From: AC-32 sp963717475
GTDB taxonomy: Bacteria; Actinomycetota; Thermoleophilia; Gaiellales; Gaiellaceae
Length of the DNA: 64,000 nt
Direction: 5' to 3'
Assembly (NCBI GenBank): GCA_963717475.1
Contig: OY970337.1
Coordinates: forward strand, 558,001 to 622,000
Positions within the stretch are counted from its first letter, which is position 1. Each line of letters begins with the position of its first letter. The position numbers were made by a program, and so were the translations under genes. The notes under the pieces were generated by a model, which worked only from the letters and a program-made list of their open reading frames with translations, had not been told where the DNA came from and ran no database searches. This document shows, piece after piece, positions 33,410-42,538 of this stretch.

Positions 33410-34190
33410 AGGTGACACGCTGAGTCCGCCTGCCTCGACGTCGTTCAGCTTCGAGTGGATCTTCCTGGTCTCGAGCGCAGCCGCCGTCTACGGCTACGCA
33501 AGGCTCGCGCGAACCGAACATCCTCCGCGCGGCCGGATGGTGCTCTTCGCCTTCGGGATCGCGCTGGTCGCCGTGCCGCTCAACTCGCCGCTCGAGACGA
33601 TCGCGGTCCACTACCTGCTCGTGATCCACCTGCTCCAGAACGTGATGATCGCGGACTGGGCGCCGCCGCTCCTGATCCTGGGGCTGACGCCCGCGATGCG
33701 CGCCCGCGTCGCCCGCGCCGGCGGCCGGCCCCTCGAGCTCGCCACGCGGCCGGCCCTGGCGCTGCCGCTCTGGCTGGTCGTCTGGTACGGCGTCCACCTC
33801 CCGCCTTTCTACGACTGGGCCCTCCGCACCGGCTGGCCGCTGAATCTCGAGCACGGCCTGCTGATCCTCGCGGGCCTCGTCTTCTGGTGGCCGGTCTTCG
33901 CCGAGGAGCCGCAGCGGCTCGGGACGCCGATCCGCCTCGCCTACCTCGGAATCGCGTTCATCGGCTCGGCGTTCCTCTCGCTCGCGTACATCTTCTCGGC
34001 GCGCGCGTTCTACGCGTTCTACGAGCACGCGCCGCGTCTCTGGGGGCTGTCCGCCTCGAAGGATCAGAATCTCGGCGGGATCCTGATGAACGGCGAGCAG
34101 CTGATCGTGTTCTTCGCGGCGCTCTCGTACTTCCTGCTCAAGCTGCTGAGCGAGGAAGACGAGGCGCAGCGGGCCCTGGAGAGCCGGTGA
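33378..34190 (+). CDS. CtaG-like cytochrome c oxidase assembly protein, copy 2
   Basis: About 256-270 aa. Seven helices with VIHLLQNVMIADWAPPLLILG, WYGVHLPPFYDWAL, LEHGLLILAGLVFWWPVF and DQNLGGILMNGEQL: the same layout as copy 1. The GTG at 33378 lies inside copy 1; a CTG at 33420 sits 4 nt after a good Shine-Dalgarno (GAAGGTGA, 33408-33415) and right before the first conserved residues (SPPASTSFSFEW), so translation may begin at CTG. Its stop overlaps the next gene (GTGA). Confidence 0.85.
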   Translation: MRGGRLSRPLEGDTLSPPASTSFSFEWIFLVSSAAAVYGYARLARTEHPPRGRMVLFAFGIALVAVPLNSPLETIAVHYLLVIHLLQNVMIADWAPPLLILGLTPAMRARVARAGGRPLELATRPALALPLWLVVWYGVHLPPFYDWALRTGWPLNLEHGLLILAGLVFWWPVFAEEPQRLGTPIRLAYLGIAFIGSAFLSLAYIFSARAFYAFYEHAPRLWGLSASKDQNLGGILMNGEQLIVFFAALSYFLLKLLSEEDEAQRALESR

Positions 34191-34822
34191 GGCGGGCTGC
34201 TCTCGTGCTGCTCGTCGCCCTCGCGCTGCTCGTGCCCGCAAGCGCGCGGGCGAACGGCGACCCCGCCAGCGACACGCTGCTGACGGAGCAGACGTTCTTG
34301 CCGATCGAGGCGCCGATCTCCGGCTCCGCGAAGAGCGACCTGAACAAGACGGTCGCCGAGGCGAACAAGAAGGGCTACACCATCCGGGTCGCGGTCATCC
34401 CCTTCACCGGCGACCTCGGGCTCGTCGGCAGTCTCTGGGCCAAGCCGCAGGCCTACGCGAAGTTCCTCTGGAACGAGCTCTCGTTCTCGTACAACAATCG
34501 CCTGCTCGTCGCGATGCCGGCCGGTTTCGGGTTCTACGCCGGAGACGGCAAGCCGATCGACAAGGAGCTCGCCGTGCTGAAGGGCGTCAAGCCCGGCCAG
34601 ATCCCCACCGACCTGACCGAGTCCGCGGCGGAGGTGGTGCGCCGACTCGCAGCCGCGAACGGGGTCGAGGTCGCGAAGCCGTCGAGCGGGTCGTCGACGC
34701 GGGACCGGGTCCTGATCCTCGTCGGCGCCCTCGTCGTGCTCGTGCTCGTGCTCGTCTTCCCGACGCGTTGGCTCAGGAGAGGCCGAGGTGGCGGGCAATC
34801 ACCATCCGCTGAACCTCGTTAG
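34187..34822 (+). CDS. Secreted TPM-domain-like protein with C-terminal membrane anchor
   Basis: 211 aa. Signal peptide (LVLLVALALLVPASARA), a globular alpha/beta domain (about 30-165) resembling TPM_phosphatase repeats (TIRVAVIPFTGDLG, SYNNRLLVAMPAGFGFY), and a C-terminal helix followed by a basic tail. Such proteins are thought to help in membrane-complex repair or assembly. It is coupled to ctaG copy 2 (GTGA), so an oxidase-assembly role is possible. The last 50 nt overlap the convergent acyl-CoA dehydrogenase gene. Confidence 0.65.
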   Translation: MRRAALVLLVALALLVPASARANGDPASDTLLTEQTFLPIEAPISGSAKSDLNKTVAEANKKGYTIRVAVIPFTGDLGLVGSLWAKPQAYAKFLWNELSFSYNNRLLVAMPAGFGFYAGDGKPIDKELAVLKGVKPGQIPTDLTESAAEVVRRLAAANGVEVAKPSSGSSTRDRVLILVGALVVLVLVLVFPTRWLRRGRGGGQSPSAEPR

Positions 34823-35909
34823 TGCCCTCGCCGATCTCGAGGATCTTCTGGTCGCGGTAGAGCCGCGCGATCGCGGACTCCTCCATGAACCCGTAGCCGC
34901 CGTGGATCTGCAGGGCGGCGTTCGCGGCGCGGTGCGATAGCTCGCCCGTGTAGAGCTTCGCCATCGCCGCCTCCTTCGCGAACGGCCGGCCCTCGTCCTT
35001 GAGCCACGCGGCTTTGTAGGTGAGCGCCCGGCCCGCCTCGATCTCGACGGCCATGTCGGCCAGCGCGAACTGCACCGCCTGGAACCGCGCGATCGGCTTG
35101 CCGAACTGCTCGCGTTCCTTCGCGTAGGCGTAGGCGAGGTCGTATGCGCCCTGGGCGAGGCCGACGCCCATCGCGGCGACCGAGATGCGCCCGCCGTCCA
35201 GGATCTCCAGGAACTGCCGGAAGCCCTGGCCGCGCTCGCCGAGCAGGTTTTCCCCGGGCACTGCGCAGTCCTTGAACGAGAGCTCGCGGGTGTCGGACGC
35301 GCGCCAGCCGAGCTTGTCCATCGGCGCGGAGATCTCGTAGCCGGGTGTGCCGTTCGCGACGATCAGGTTGGAGATCTCGTCCTCGCCGGTACGAGCCGTG
35401 ATCGTCACGCACGAGGTGATGTCGGTGCCTGCGTTCGTGATGAAGATCTTCGAGCCGTTGATCACCCACTGCCCGTCGCGCAGCTCGGCGGTCGTGCGCG
35501 CGGCTGCGGCGTCAGAGCCTGCGCCCGGCTCGGTCAGGCCGAAGGCGGCGAGCTTCTTGCCGGAGGCCAGGTCGGGCAGCCACTGCTGCTTCTGCTCCTC
35601 GGTGCCGAAGAGCAGGATCGGCATCGTCCCGAGCGAGGTGTGCGCGGCGAGCGTGATCGCGACGGACGAGTCGATCCGCGTCAGCTCCTCGACGGCGATC
35701 GCGTAGGAGAGCGTGTCCGCGCCGGCGCCGCCGTACTCCTCGGGGACCGGCATCCCCATCAGCCCGAGCTCGGCGAGCTCCGCGACGAGGTCGTACGGGA
35801 AGCGGTGCTCGCGGTCGAGCTCCGCCGCTACCGGCGCGACCTTCTGCTCCGCGAACTCGCGGACGGTCCGGCGGACGAGCTCGTGCTCCGGCGTGAGGTC
35901 GAAGTTCAA
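34773..35909 (-). CDS. Acyl-CoA dehydrogenase (isovaleryl/short-branched type likely)
   Basis: 378 aa. FAD-dependent alpha,beta-dehydrogenation of an acyl-CoA, passing electrons to ETF. Signatures: AFGLTEPGAGSDA, GSKIFITNAG, GERGQGFRQFLEILDGGRI, QIHGGYGFMEE and the C-terminal YRDQKILEIGEGTNEVQR. The catalytic base near the C-terminus is the Glu in EGTNE for most short-chain members; isovaleryl-type enzymes use a Glu elsewhere, so the exact substrate is open. TTG start overlapping the pepA stop (TTGA). With biotin carboxylase, carboxylase beta and enoyl-CoA hydratase nearby, a leucine/branched-chain degradation role is inferred. Confidence 0.9.
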   Translation of the reverse strand: MNFDLTPEHELVRRTVREFAEQKVAPVAAELDREHRFPYDLVAELAELGLMGMPVPEEYGGAGADTLSYAIAVEELTRIDSSVAITLAAHTSLGTMPILLFGTEEQKQQWLPDLASGKKLAAFGLTEPGAGSDAAAARTTAELRDGQWVINGSKIFITNAGTDITSCVTITARTGEDEISNLIVANGTPGYEISAPMDKLGWRASDTRELSFKDCAVPGENLLGERGQGFRQFLEILDGGRISVAAMGVGLAQGAYDLAYAYAKEREQFGKPIARFQAVQFALADMAVEIEAGRALTYKAAWLKDEGRPFAKEAAMAKLYTGELSHRAANAALQIHGGYGFMEESAIARLYRDQKILEIGEGTNEVQRMVIARHLGLS

Positions 35910-37393
35910 GCCGACAGGCGAGTGGCCAGCTCGACGATCAGGCGAACGCCGTAGCCGGTGCCGCCGCGCTGGTGCAGGTAGTCGCCGCGCGAGCGCTCGA
36001 GGAACGCCGGGCCGGCGATGTCCGCGTGTGCCCAGGGGCCCTCGCCGGCGAACTCCTCCAGGAACGCGGCGGCGAGCACCGCGCCCGCCTGGCGCAGGTC
36101 CGACGAGTTCTTCAGGTCGGCGAAGGCCGAGTCGACGTAGCGGCGGTAGCGCTGGTTCATCGGGAACGGCCACGCGTGGTCGCCGCTCGCCTCGCCTGCC
36201 GCGACGACCTGGTCGCGCCACGAGTCGTCGTTGCCGAAGACGCCCGCGTAGAGGTCCCCGAGGGCGACCTCCATCGCGCCGGTCAGCGTCGCCAGGTCGA
36301 GGACGTGCGTCGCTCCCTCGCGGCGCGCGTACCAGAGCGCGTCGGCGAGCACGAGACGCCCCTCCGCGTCGGTGTTCGTGATCTCGATCGTCTTGCCGTT
36401 GGCGGCGCGGATGATGTCGCCGGGCCGGTAGGCGTGGCCGCTGGGCATGTTCTCGCTCGCCGCCGCGACGGTGATCACGCGCAGAGGGATCCCGAGCTCC
36501 GCGATTGCGCCGGTCGCCTCGATCACGGCGGCGCCGCCGGCCATGTCGCCCTTCATGTCCTCCATGTGCAGGGACGGCTTGAGCGAGATGCCGCCGGTGT
36601 CGAAGGTGATCGCCTTGCCGACGAGGCCCAGGAAGACGTCGCCCTTGGCGCCGGGCGGGTCGTAGCGCAGCACGACGAGCCGGGCCGGGTTGTCGCTTCC
36701 CTGAGCAACCGCGGCCAGCGCGCCCATCCCAAGCTCGCCGATCTCGTCCGGGCCGAGCGCCTCCGCGGTGAGATTGGCGGCGCCGGAGGCGAGCTCTCGC
36801 GCGCGCTCGGCGAGCCGCTCGGGCGTCAGTTCGTTCGGTGGGCTGTTGACGAGGTCACGGGCACGGTTCGCCCAGGCCGCGATGGTTGCAGCACGCTCCG
36901 CCGCCTCCTTCACGCCGTCGGCCTCGCTGCAGATGACGAGCGTGGAGAGCTTCGAAGCCGGGTCCTCGCCCTTCCAGCGGGCGGGCTCGTAGCCGCCGAG
37001 AAGCGTTCCGTCGACGATCGCCCGCGCCTGCTCGGCCGGCGGCAGCGGCAGGGAGTCGTCGATCACCCACGCGATCCGATCCGCGTACGCCTTCGTCTCG
37101 TGGGCGACGGCGGCAGCGGCCGTGCGGAGCGAATCCGCCGTGACGCTCTCCCGCGCTCCGACTCCCGCGCCGGCGACGCGGCGGGCGCCGAGCTTCCCGT
37201 CCACGTGCACGATGCTCGCCCGTCCGAGGTCGTCGAGCAGCTCACCGTCGCTCGCCAGGCGGGCGAGCAGGCCGCCGAGACCGTCGTCGAGCTTCGCTGC
37301 TGCTCCGGAGAGACCGTCGCCGTCGGCAACGGGGACAGCGAGCACGTCGGCCTCGACCTGCTCCGGCGCAACGGCTTCGACGTCGACCCTCAT
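35906..37393 (-). CDS. pepA: Leucyl aminopeptidase (M17)
   Basis: 495 aa. Dinuclear zinc aminopeptidase removing N-terminal residues from peptides. The M17 catalytic domain shows VGKAITFDTGGISLKP (metal Lys/Asp), MKGDMAGGAA, the NTDAEGRLVLADAL signature with metal Asp/Glu and catalytic Arg, and LTGAMEVALG. The N-terminal macro-like domain is shorter and more divergent, as usual. ATG start with a TAGCAT box 9 nt upstream on the minus strand. Coupled to the acyl-CoA dehydrogenase. Confidence 0.94.
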   Translation of the reverse strand: MRVDVEAVAPEQVEADVLAVPVADGDGLSGAAAKLDDGLGGLLARLASDGELLDDLGRASIVHVDGKLGARRVAGAGVGARESVTADSLRTAAAAVAHETKAYADRIAWVIDDSLPLPPAEQARAIVDGTLLGGYEPARWKGEDPASKLSTLVICSEADGVKEAAERAATIAAWANRARDLVNSPPNELTPERLAERARELASGAANLTAEALGPDEIGELGMGALAAVAQGSDNPARLVVLRYDPPGAKGDVFLGLVGKAITFDTGGISLKPSLHMEDMKGDMAGGAAVIEATGAIAELGIPLRVITVAAASENMPSGHAYRPGDIIRAANGKTIEITNTDAEGRLVLADALWYARREGATHVLDLATLTGAMEVALGDLYAGVFGNDDSWRDQVVAAGEASGDHAWPFPMNQRYRRYVDSAFADLKNSSDLRQAGAVLAAAFLEEFAGEGPWAHADIAGPAFLERSRGDYLHQRGGTGYGVRLIVELATRLSA

Positions 37394-37402
37394 CGCGGGG
37401 CG

Positions 37403-37408
37403 ATGCTA
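37403..37408 (-). promoter_or_regulatory. -10 box upstream of pepA
   Basis: On the minus strand TAGCAT lies 9 nt before the ATG at 37393. It shares a 43-bp divergent gap with the box for the 37437 gene. Confidence 0.4.
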
Positions 37409-37422
37409 TCCGACGCCCCGCC

Positions 37423-37428
37423 TAGCCT
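37423..37428 (+). promoter_or_regulatory. -10 box upstream of the 37437 gene
   Basis: TAGCCT lies 8 nt before the ATG at 37437. Confidence 0.35.
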
Positions 37429-37436
37429 GTCCCTGG

Positions 37437-37958
37437 ATGGGGCTTCACCTCCGACGCATTGGCGCCGATAGTGAGCTCATGGCCCGCGGCCCAGCCCATC
37501 GGCCCTTGCGCGGACCCCGCTTCCGGCGGGCCCGCAACCGGGACACCGTGGAAGCCCTCGCTCTGCGGATCGCCGAGCTTGTCGTCGAGCGCCAGGAGCT
37601 GCGCAGGACGAACGCGCCCATAGCGGAGATCGAGCGCAATCGCGTCCAGATCGCGCGCTTCCAGTGGGAGCTCGCGCACGCGCTGATCGACCGCTACATG
37701 CCGGCCGAGCCGGCCAGAAGCGCGGCTTCGAACGGCAGATCCTCAGCCGGCGCGCGAATGACCTCGACTTCGGGATGGCGGCCGCGTAGGGCCGTGACGA
37801 ATTCCTCGGACGGGTCGACCGCCGTGACCCGGCCCGGCCCGGCCCTTCGGGCGAGCTCCGCGGTCAGCGCACCGGGGCCGCATCCGACGTCGAGGATACG
37901 GCCGTCGAGGGGGAGTTCGGCGAAATCGGCGAAGGGCACCGCCAGCGGCCTCGAGTAG
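37437..37958 (+). CDS. Small coiled-coil protein gene running into antisense methyltransferase
   Basis: The first about 95 codons look like a real protein: a basic N-terminus and a heptad-like helix (RDTVEALALRIAELVVERQ, then RRTNAPIAEIERNRVQIARFQ) ending WELAHALIDRYMPAEPA. Codon composition and the TAGCCT box 8 nt upstream support this. From about nt 37728 the frame is simply the antisense of a methyltransferase fragment on the other strand, so the native C-terminus is lost or shifted. An internal ATG at 37479 is another possible start. No family recognised. Confidence 0.45.
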   Translation: MGLHLRRIGADSELMARGPAHRPLRGPRFRRARNRDTVEALALRIAELVVERQELRRTNAPIAEIERNRVQIARFQWELAHALIDRYMPAEPARSAASNGRSSAGARMTSTSGWRPRRAVTNSSDGSTAVTRPGPALRASSAVSAPGPHPTSRIRPSRGSSAKSAKGTASGLE

Positions 37959-38059
37959 CGGCCCATGAACCGGTCATAGGCATCGGCGTCGCTCAAGGTC
38001 ATTTCTTCTCCTTCGGCGGCAACGTGCCAATCATGGCGCATGGGGCCTTGGCGCCGATA
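37459..38059. repeat. 12-bp direct repeats flanking the truncated gene pair
   Basis: ttggcgccgata occurs at 37459-37470 and again at 38048-38059, enclosing 577 bp that hold the end of the small coiled-coil gene and the truncated methyltransferase. Confidence 0.5.
37694..38002 (-). pseudogene. Truncated class I SAM-dependent methyltransferase
   Basis: About 90 residues of a UbiE/COQ5-like methyltransferase: DAYDRFMGRYSRPLA, motif I ILDVGCGPGALTAEL, the acidic loop TAVDPSEEF and motif II-like region EVIRAPAEDLPF. The family needs about 230-270 aa, so the C-terminal two-thirds (motifs III onward and substrate part) are missing. Homology ends near 37728, where the opposite-strand small gene begins. 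The ATG at 38002 has a strong Shine-Dalgarno (AAGGAGAAGAA). Probably non-functional. Confidence 0.75.
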
Positions 38060-38169
38060 ATCGGGGCAGCCTGCTCGCCCTGGCCGGCGGCCTTCGGCAT
38101 AAGGCCGAGATGGTCAGCCTGGCCTGTGTTTCTTCGCTACGGCCACAGATTCGGAATCATCCGTCTAGC

Positions 38170-38175
38170 TAGTCT
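38170..38175 (+). promoter_or_regulatory. -10 box of leaderless promoter for fosmidomycin-resistance-like MFS gene
   Basis: TAGTCT lies 7 nt before the GTG at 38183. Confidence 0.45.
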
Positions 38176-38182
38176 CGGCCCC

Positions 38183-39358
38183 GTGCGGGCCGAGCTGGAC
38201 AAACGAGCCATGGCGGCCCTGTCGGCCGGCCATTTCGCGACCGACTTCGCGAACGGCGCGCTGCCCGCTTTGCTGCCGTTCTTCGTCGATCGCTTCGGGC
38301 TCTCGTACACGCTCGCGGCGGCGCTCGTGCTCGCGTCGGCCGCCTCCTCCTCGCTGATCCAGCCGCTCTTCGGCGCCTGGTCCGACCGCCGCGGCGCGCT
38401 CTGGCTGCTGCCGACCGGAGTCGCGGTCGCCGGAATCGGGATTGCGCTCGCGGCCGCTGCGCCCTCCTACTGGCTCGTGCTCCTGCTGGTCCTCGTCTCG
38501 GGCTTCGGCGTGGCGGCCTACCACCCAGAGGGCTCAAAATTCGCGGCCTACGCGAGCGGCAGCCGCCGGGCGAGCGGAATGAGCCTCTTCTCGCTCGGCG
38601 GGAACCTGGGCTACGCGCTCGGCCCGACGACGACGACGCCGCTCGTCGTCGCCCTCGGCCTGACCGGCGGGCTTCTCCTTGCGCTCCCGTGCCTCGCGGT
38701 CGCCGCCGTCCTGCTCGTCGCGGTTCCGTTCCTCTCGAGCTTCGCGCCCGGTCCGCATGCGTCCCGCGCAGGGACCGGGGAGGACCGGCCTGGAGCGCTG
38801 GCGCTGCTGCTCGGAGTGATCGCTTTCCGCAGCGCCGCCTGGTTCGGCCTGATCACGTTCGTCCCGCTCTGGGAGGTCTCGCTCGGCCACTCGAAGTCGG
38901 AGGGCAGCCACCTGCTCTCGCTCATGCTGCTCGCCGGCGGGCTAGGGACCCTCGCAGCGGGGCCGATCGCCGACCGAATCGGCCGCCGCCCCGTGGTGAT
39001 TGCGAGCATGGCCGCGGTGGGCCCGCTCGCCGCTGTGTACGTCGCGGTGGGCGGAGCGGTCGGCGCCCTCGCGCTCGCTCTCGTGGGCGTGTGCGTGATC
39101 GGCACCTTCGGCGTGACGATGGTCATGAGCCAGGAGTACCTGCCGGGCCGGATCGGAATGGCCTCCGGCCTCTCGATCGGCCTCTCCATCGGCCTCGGCG
39201 GGATCGCCGCGGTTGCTCTCGGCGCGGTCGCCGACTCGGTCGATCTGCGCACGGCCATGTACGTCGCGGCTGCGTCCGCCGTGCCGGGCTTCGTCCTCGC
39301 GACGCTGCTCCCGCCGACCCGCGCACGGAGGCGGCTGGAGCCCGAGCCCGTCCTGTAG
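38183..39358 (+). CDS. MFS transporter, fosmidomycin-resistance (Fsr) type
   Basis: 391 aa, 12 predicted helices. The helix 1 region HFATDFANGALPALLPFFVDRFGLSY and the following IQPLFGAWSDR (motif A), then GVAAYHPEGSKFAA, are typical of the Fsr family, including the characteristic YHPE(G/A) motif. Family members export fosmidomycin or related compounds; the natural substrate is not known. GTG start is chosen because of the TAGTCT box and because upstream sequence lacks homology. Confidence 0.88.
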   Translation: MRAELDKRAMAALSAGHFATDFANGALPALLPFFVDRFGLSYTLAAALVLASAASSSLIQPLFGAWSDRRGALWLLPTGVAVAGIGIALAAAAPSYWLVLLLVLVSGFGVAAYHPEGSKFAAYASGSRRASGMSLFSLGGNLGYALGPTTTTPLVVALGLTGGLLLALPCLAVAAVLLVAVPFLSSFAPGPHASRAGTGEDRPGALALLLGVIAFRSAAWFGLITFVPLWEVSLGHSKSEGSHLLSLMLLAGGLGTLAAGPIADRIGRRPVVIASMAAVGPLAAVYVAVGGAVGALALALVGVCVIGTFGVTMVMSQEYLPGRIGMASGLSIGLSIGLGGIAAVALGAVADSVDLRTAMYVAAASAVPGFVLATLLPPTRARRRLEPEPVL

Positions 39359-39371
39359 GCTCGCGCCCGCA

Positions 39372-39677
39372 ATGGACAACCCGAGGGAGTTCTTCGAGTC
39401 GCTCGAGTCGCGCGTCGACCCCGCCAAGGCGGCTGGGATGCACGCGAGCTACCGCTTCGAGATCGACGGCTCAGGCAACTGGACCGTCAACGTCGACGAC
39501 GGCAAGGTCTCCGTCACCGAGGACGGTGACGAGGCCGATTGCACGATCTCCACCTCGTCGGAGACGTTCATGAAGATCGCGAACGGCGAGCAGAACCCGA
39601 CCGCGGCCTACATGTCGGGCAAGCTGAAGGTCAAGGGCGACATGGGTCAGGCCATGAAGCTCCAGAAGCTCTTCTAG
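39372..39677 (+). CDS. SCP2 sterol-carrier-like domain protein
   Basis: 101 aa, the whole protein being one SCP2 domain: NWTVNVDDGKVSV, ADCTISTSSETFMKIANGEQNPTAAYMSGKLKVKGDM, MKLQKLF. Such proteins bind fatty acyl-CoA or other lipids in a hydrophobic tunnel. The gene lies between a transporter and the biotin carboxylase; involvement in acyl-CoA metabolism is inferred from family and neighbours. A TAGGCT sequence lies 10 nt before the ATG, overlapping the previous stop. Confidence 0.88.
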   Translation: MDNPREFFESLESRVDPAKAAGMHASYRFEIDGSGNWTVNVDDGKVSVTEDGDEADCTISTSSETFMKIANGEQNPTAAYMSGKLKVKGDMGQAMKLQKLF

Positions 39678-39679
39678 AG

Positions 39680-41295
<1,616 letters not shown>

Positions 41296-41301
41296 GGGAG
41301 G

Positions 41302-41307
41302 AGGCTA
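41302..41307 (-). promoter_or_regulatory. -10 box of leaderless promoter for biotin carboxylase gene
   Basis: On the minus strand TAGCCT lies 6 nt before the GTG at 41295. Confidence 0.45.
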
Positions 41308-41321
41308 GTCGTCTGAAGAGG

Positions 41322-41355
41322 AGCGGGATGGCCCGAGTTGCCGGGCCATCCCGCT
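41322..41355 (-). terminator. Strong hairpin terminator after the repeat-containing secreted protein gene
   Basis: agcgggatggcccg (41322-41335) and its exact complement (41342-41355) form a 14-bp stem with a 6-nt loop, 15 nt beyond the stop at 41370. T-richness is weak in the minus direction (CCTCTTC) and short in the plus direction (TTT). Confidence 0.65.
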
Positions 41356-41369
41356 TTGAGCTCTACGAG

Positions 41370-42170
41370 CTAACGAGCCCCGGCTGGTGCCCCACCACCT
41401 CCACCACAGAGGAGGCCGGCGAGGAGCTGGCCGAGGAGCCCGCCTTCCGAGTCGGCCGTGATGACCAGGTGGACGGTGTCCAGATGGACCATCAGGCCGA
41501 GCAGGTTCAGGTCGAGCGGCCCGAGCGTCAGATCGAGGATCGGGCAGATGAACATCGGCGAGACCGAACCTTGCCCGGTCGCCCCGGCTCCCGAGGTCGG
41601 CCCGAAGATGGGCACTGCCACCCGGAGGCCGCGAGTGGACAGCCCGCTGCGGTGCGCGGCCTTCGTCAGCTTGGCCGCCTTCGCGTGGGTGGGCCCATGG
41701 CCGCCGGCGAGCCCGCACAAGAGCTGCCCCAGCAGCCCGCCCTGCGAGTCGGCCGTGATCGTCAGGTGAACCTGGTCGAGGTGCACCATCAGGCCGAGCA
41801 GGTTCAGGTCGAGCGGCCCGAGCGTCAGGTTGAGGACCGGGCAGATCCTCTGCGCGGACGAGAAGCCGCGAATCGACTTGACGCGGACGACGAACCGCTT
41901 CTGAGTGACCGCGGTCGGATACGTCGCGGCGCCGGCGACCGTCGGAGCAAACTTTGCGGTCGTCGTGCCGACTGCGTAGAGGTGCCGTCCTCGCCGTACG
42001 AACCGGTTGATCCGCAACCGGACGCTGACCGCCCCGATCTGGGTGGTTCCTGCCGCGGCGGCGGAGGCGCGCTGAGACTGAACGGTGCCGGCGCTCGTCG
42101 CAGAAGCCATGAATGCGAGCGCGGTGATCGCGGCGAGAGCCGCCACCGTCATCAAATGCGTGCGCGACAT
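41370..42170 (-). CDS. Secreted protein with internal duplicated 47-residue module
   Basis: 266 aa. Signal peptide (MTVAALAAITALAFMASATSAG), a beta-rich part to about residue 105, then two near-identical modules at 109-155 and 208-254. Both read IC-P-(V/I)-L-(N/D)-L followed by TLGPLDLNLLGLMVHLD and, after the variable pair, ITADS(Q/E)GGLLGQLL. They are joined by a Lys/Ala/His-rich linker. No known domain; the even Leu spacing suggests beta-solenoid or amphipathic strands. A good Shine-Dalgarno (GAAAGGGGGA) precedes the ATG, and a strong hairpin follows the stop, so it is a monocistronic gene. The DNA identity between modules (44 bp perfect) indicates a recent duplication or strong conservation. 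Confidence 0.75.
   Translation of the reverse strand: MSRTHLMTVAALAAITALAFMASATSAGTVQSQRASAAAAGTTQIGAVSVRLRINRFVRRGRHLYAVGTTTAKFAPTVAGAATYPTAVTQKRFVVRVKSIRGFSSAQRICPVLNLTLGPLDLNLLGLMVHLDQVHLTITADSQGGLLGQLLCGLAGGHGPTHAKAAKLTKAAHRSGLSTRGLRVAVPIFGPTSGAGATGQGSVSPMFICPILDLTLGPLDLNLLGLMVHLDTVHLVITADSEGGLLGQLLAGLLCGGGGGAPAGAR
41488..41828. repeat. 44-bp perfect direct repeat inside the secreted protein gene
   Basis: 41488-41531 and 41785-41828 are identical (beginning accatcaggccgagcagg), 297 bp apart. They encode the core of the two duplicated modules. Confidence 0.85.
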
Positions 42171-42268
42171 CGATTTCCCCCTTTCAAAGGGTATGGATCC
42201 GGCGCGAGTACCCGGTCGCTAGCACTCCAAACTTGTATTAGCGAAACCTCACGAGGGGCTCGGGCTGC

Positions 42269-42306
42269 GGCGGGGGCAAGGCCGCTGGGGCCTGTTTGCC
42301 CCCGCC
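42269..42306 (-). terminator. Long GC hairpin after the 67-aa membrane protein gene
   Basis: ggcgggggcaa (42269-42279) pairs with ttgcccccgcc (42296-42306); the loop has a further aggcc/ggcct pairing. It lies 20 nt beyond the stop at 42326. No U-run follows. The remaining 42171-42268 stretch holds only the leader of the 41370 gene. Confidence 0.55.
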
Positions 42307-42325
42307 GGAGAGCGCTACGCCGGCG

Positions 42326-42529
42326 TCAGTGGATGTGGAGGTTGACGCCGACCAGGATCAGCGGCCACAGCACGGTTGCGAGCAAGGCCGAGCCGATCTG
42401 CTTGAGGTTGTGGAGATTCGACCAGTAGTGATGAGTGGCCGCGACGATCGCGCCGATGATCAGATACAGGAACGCGAACAGGCTGATGCCCGGCCGCGTT
42501 CTTGACGCTGAGGGTGCGTAGTAGGCCAT
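42326..42529 (-). CDS. Small two-helix membrane protein
   Basis: 67 aa. Basic N-terminus (ASRTRPG), helix SLFAFLYLIIGAIVAATHHYW, a short loop, helix IGSALLATVLWPLILVGVNLHIH. GGAGGAGGTGA 10 nt before the ATG is a very strong Shine-Dalgarno, which overlaps the end of the enoyl-CoA hydratase gene (stop 42539). No family assigned; the pattern resembles small DUF-type membrane proteins common in this lineage. Confidence 0.65.
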   Translation of the reverse strand: MAYYAPSASRTRPGISLFAFLYLIIGAIVAATHHYWSNLHNLKQIGSALLATVLWPLILVGVNLHIH

Positions 42530-42538
42530 TCGCTTCGG

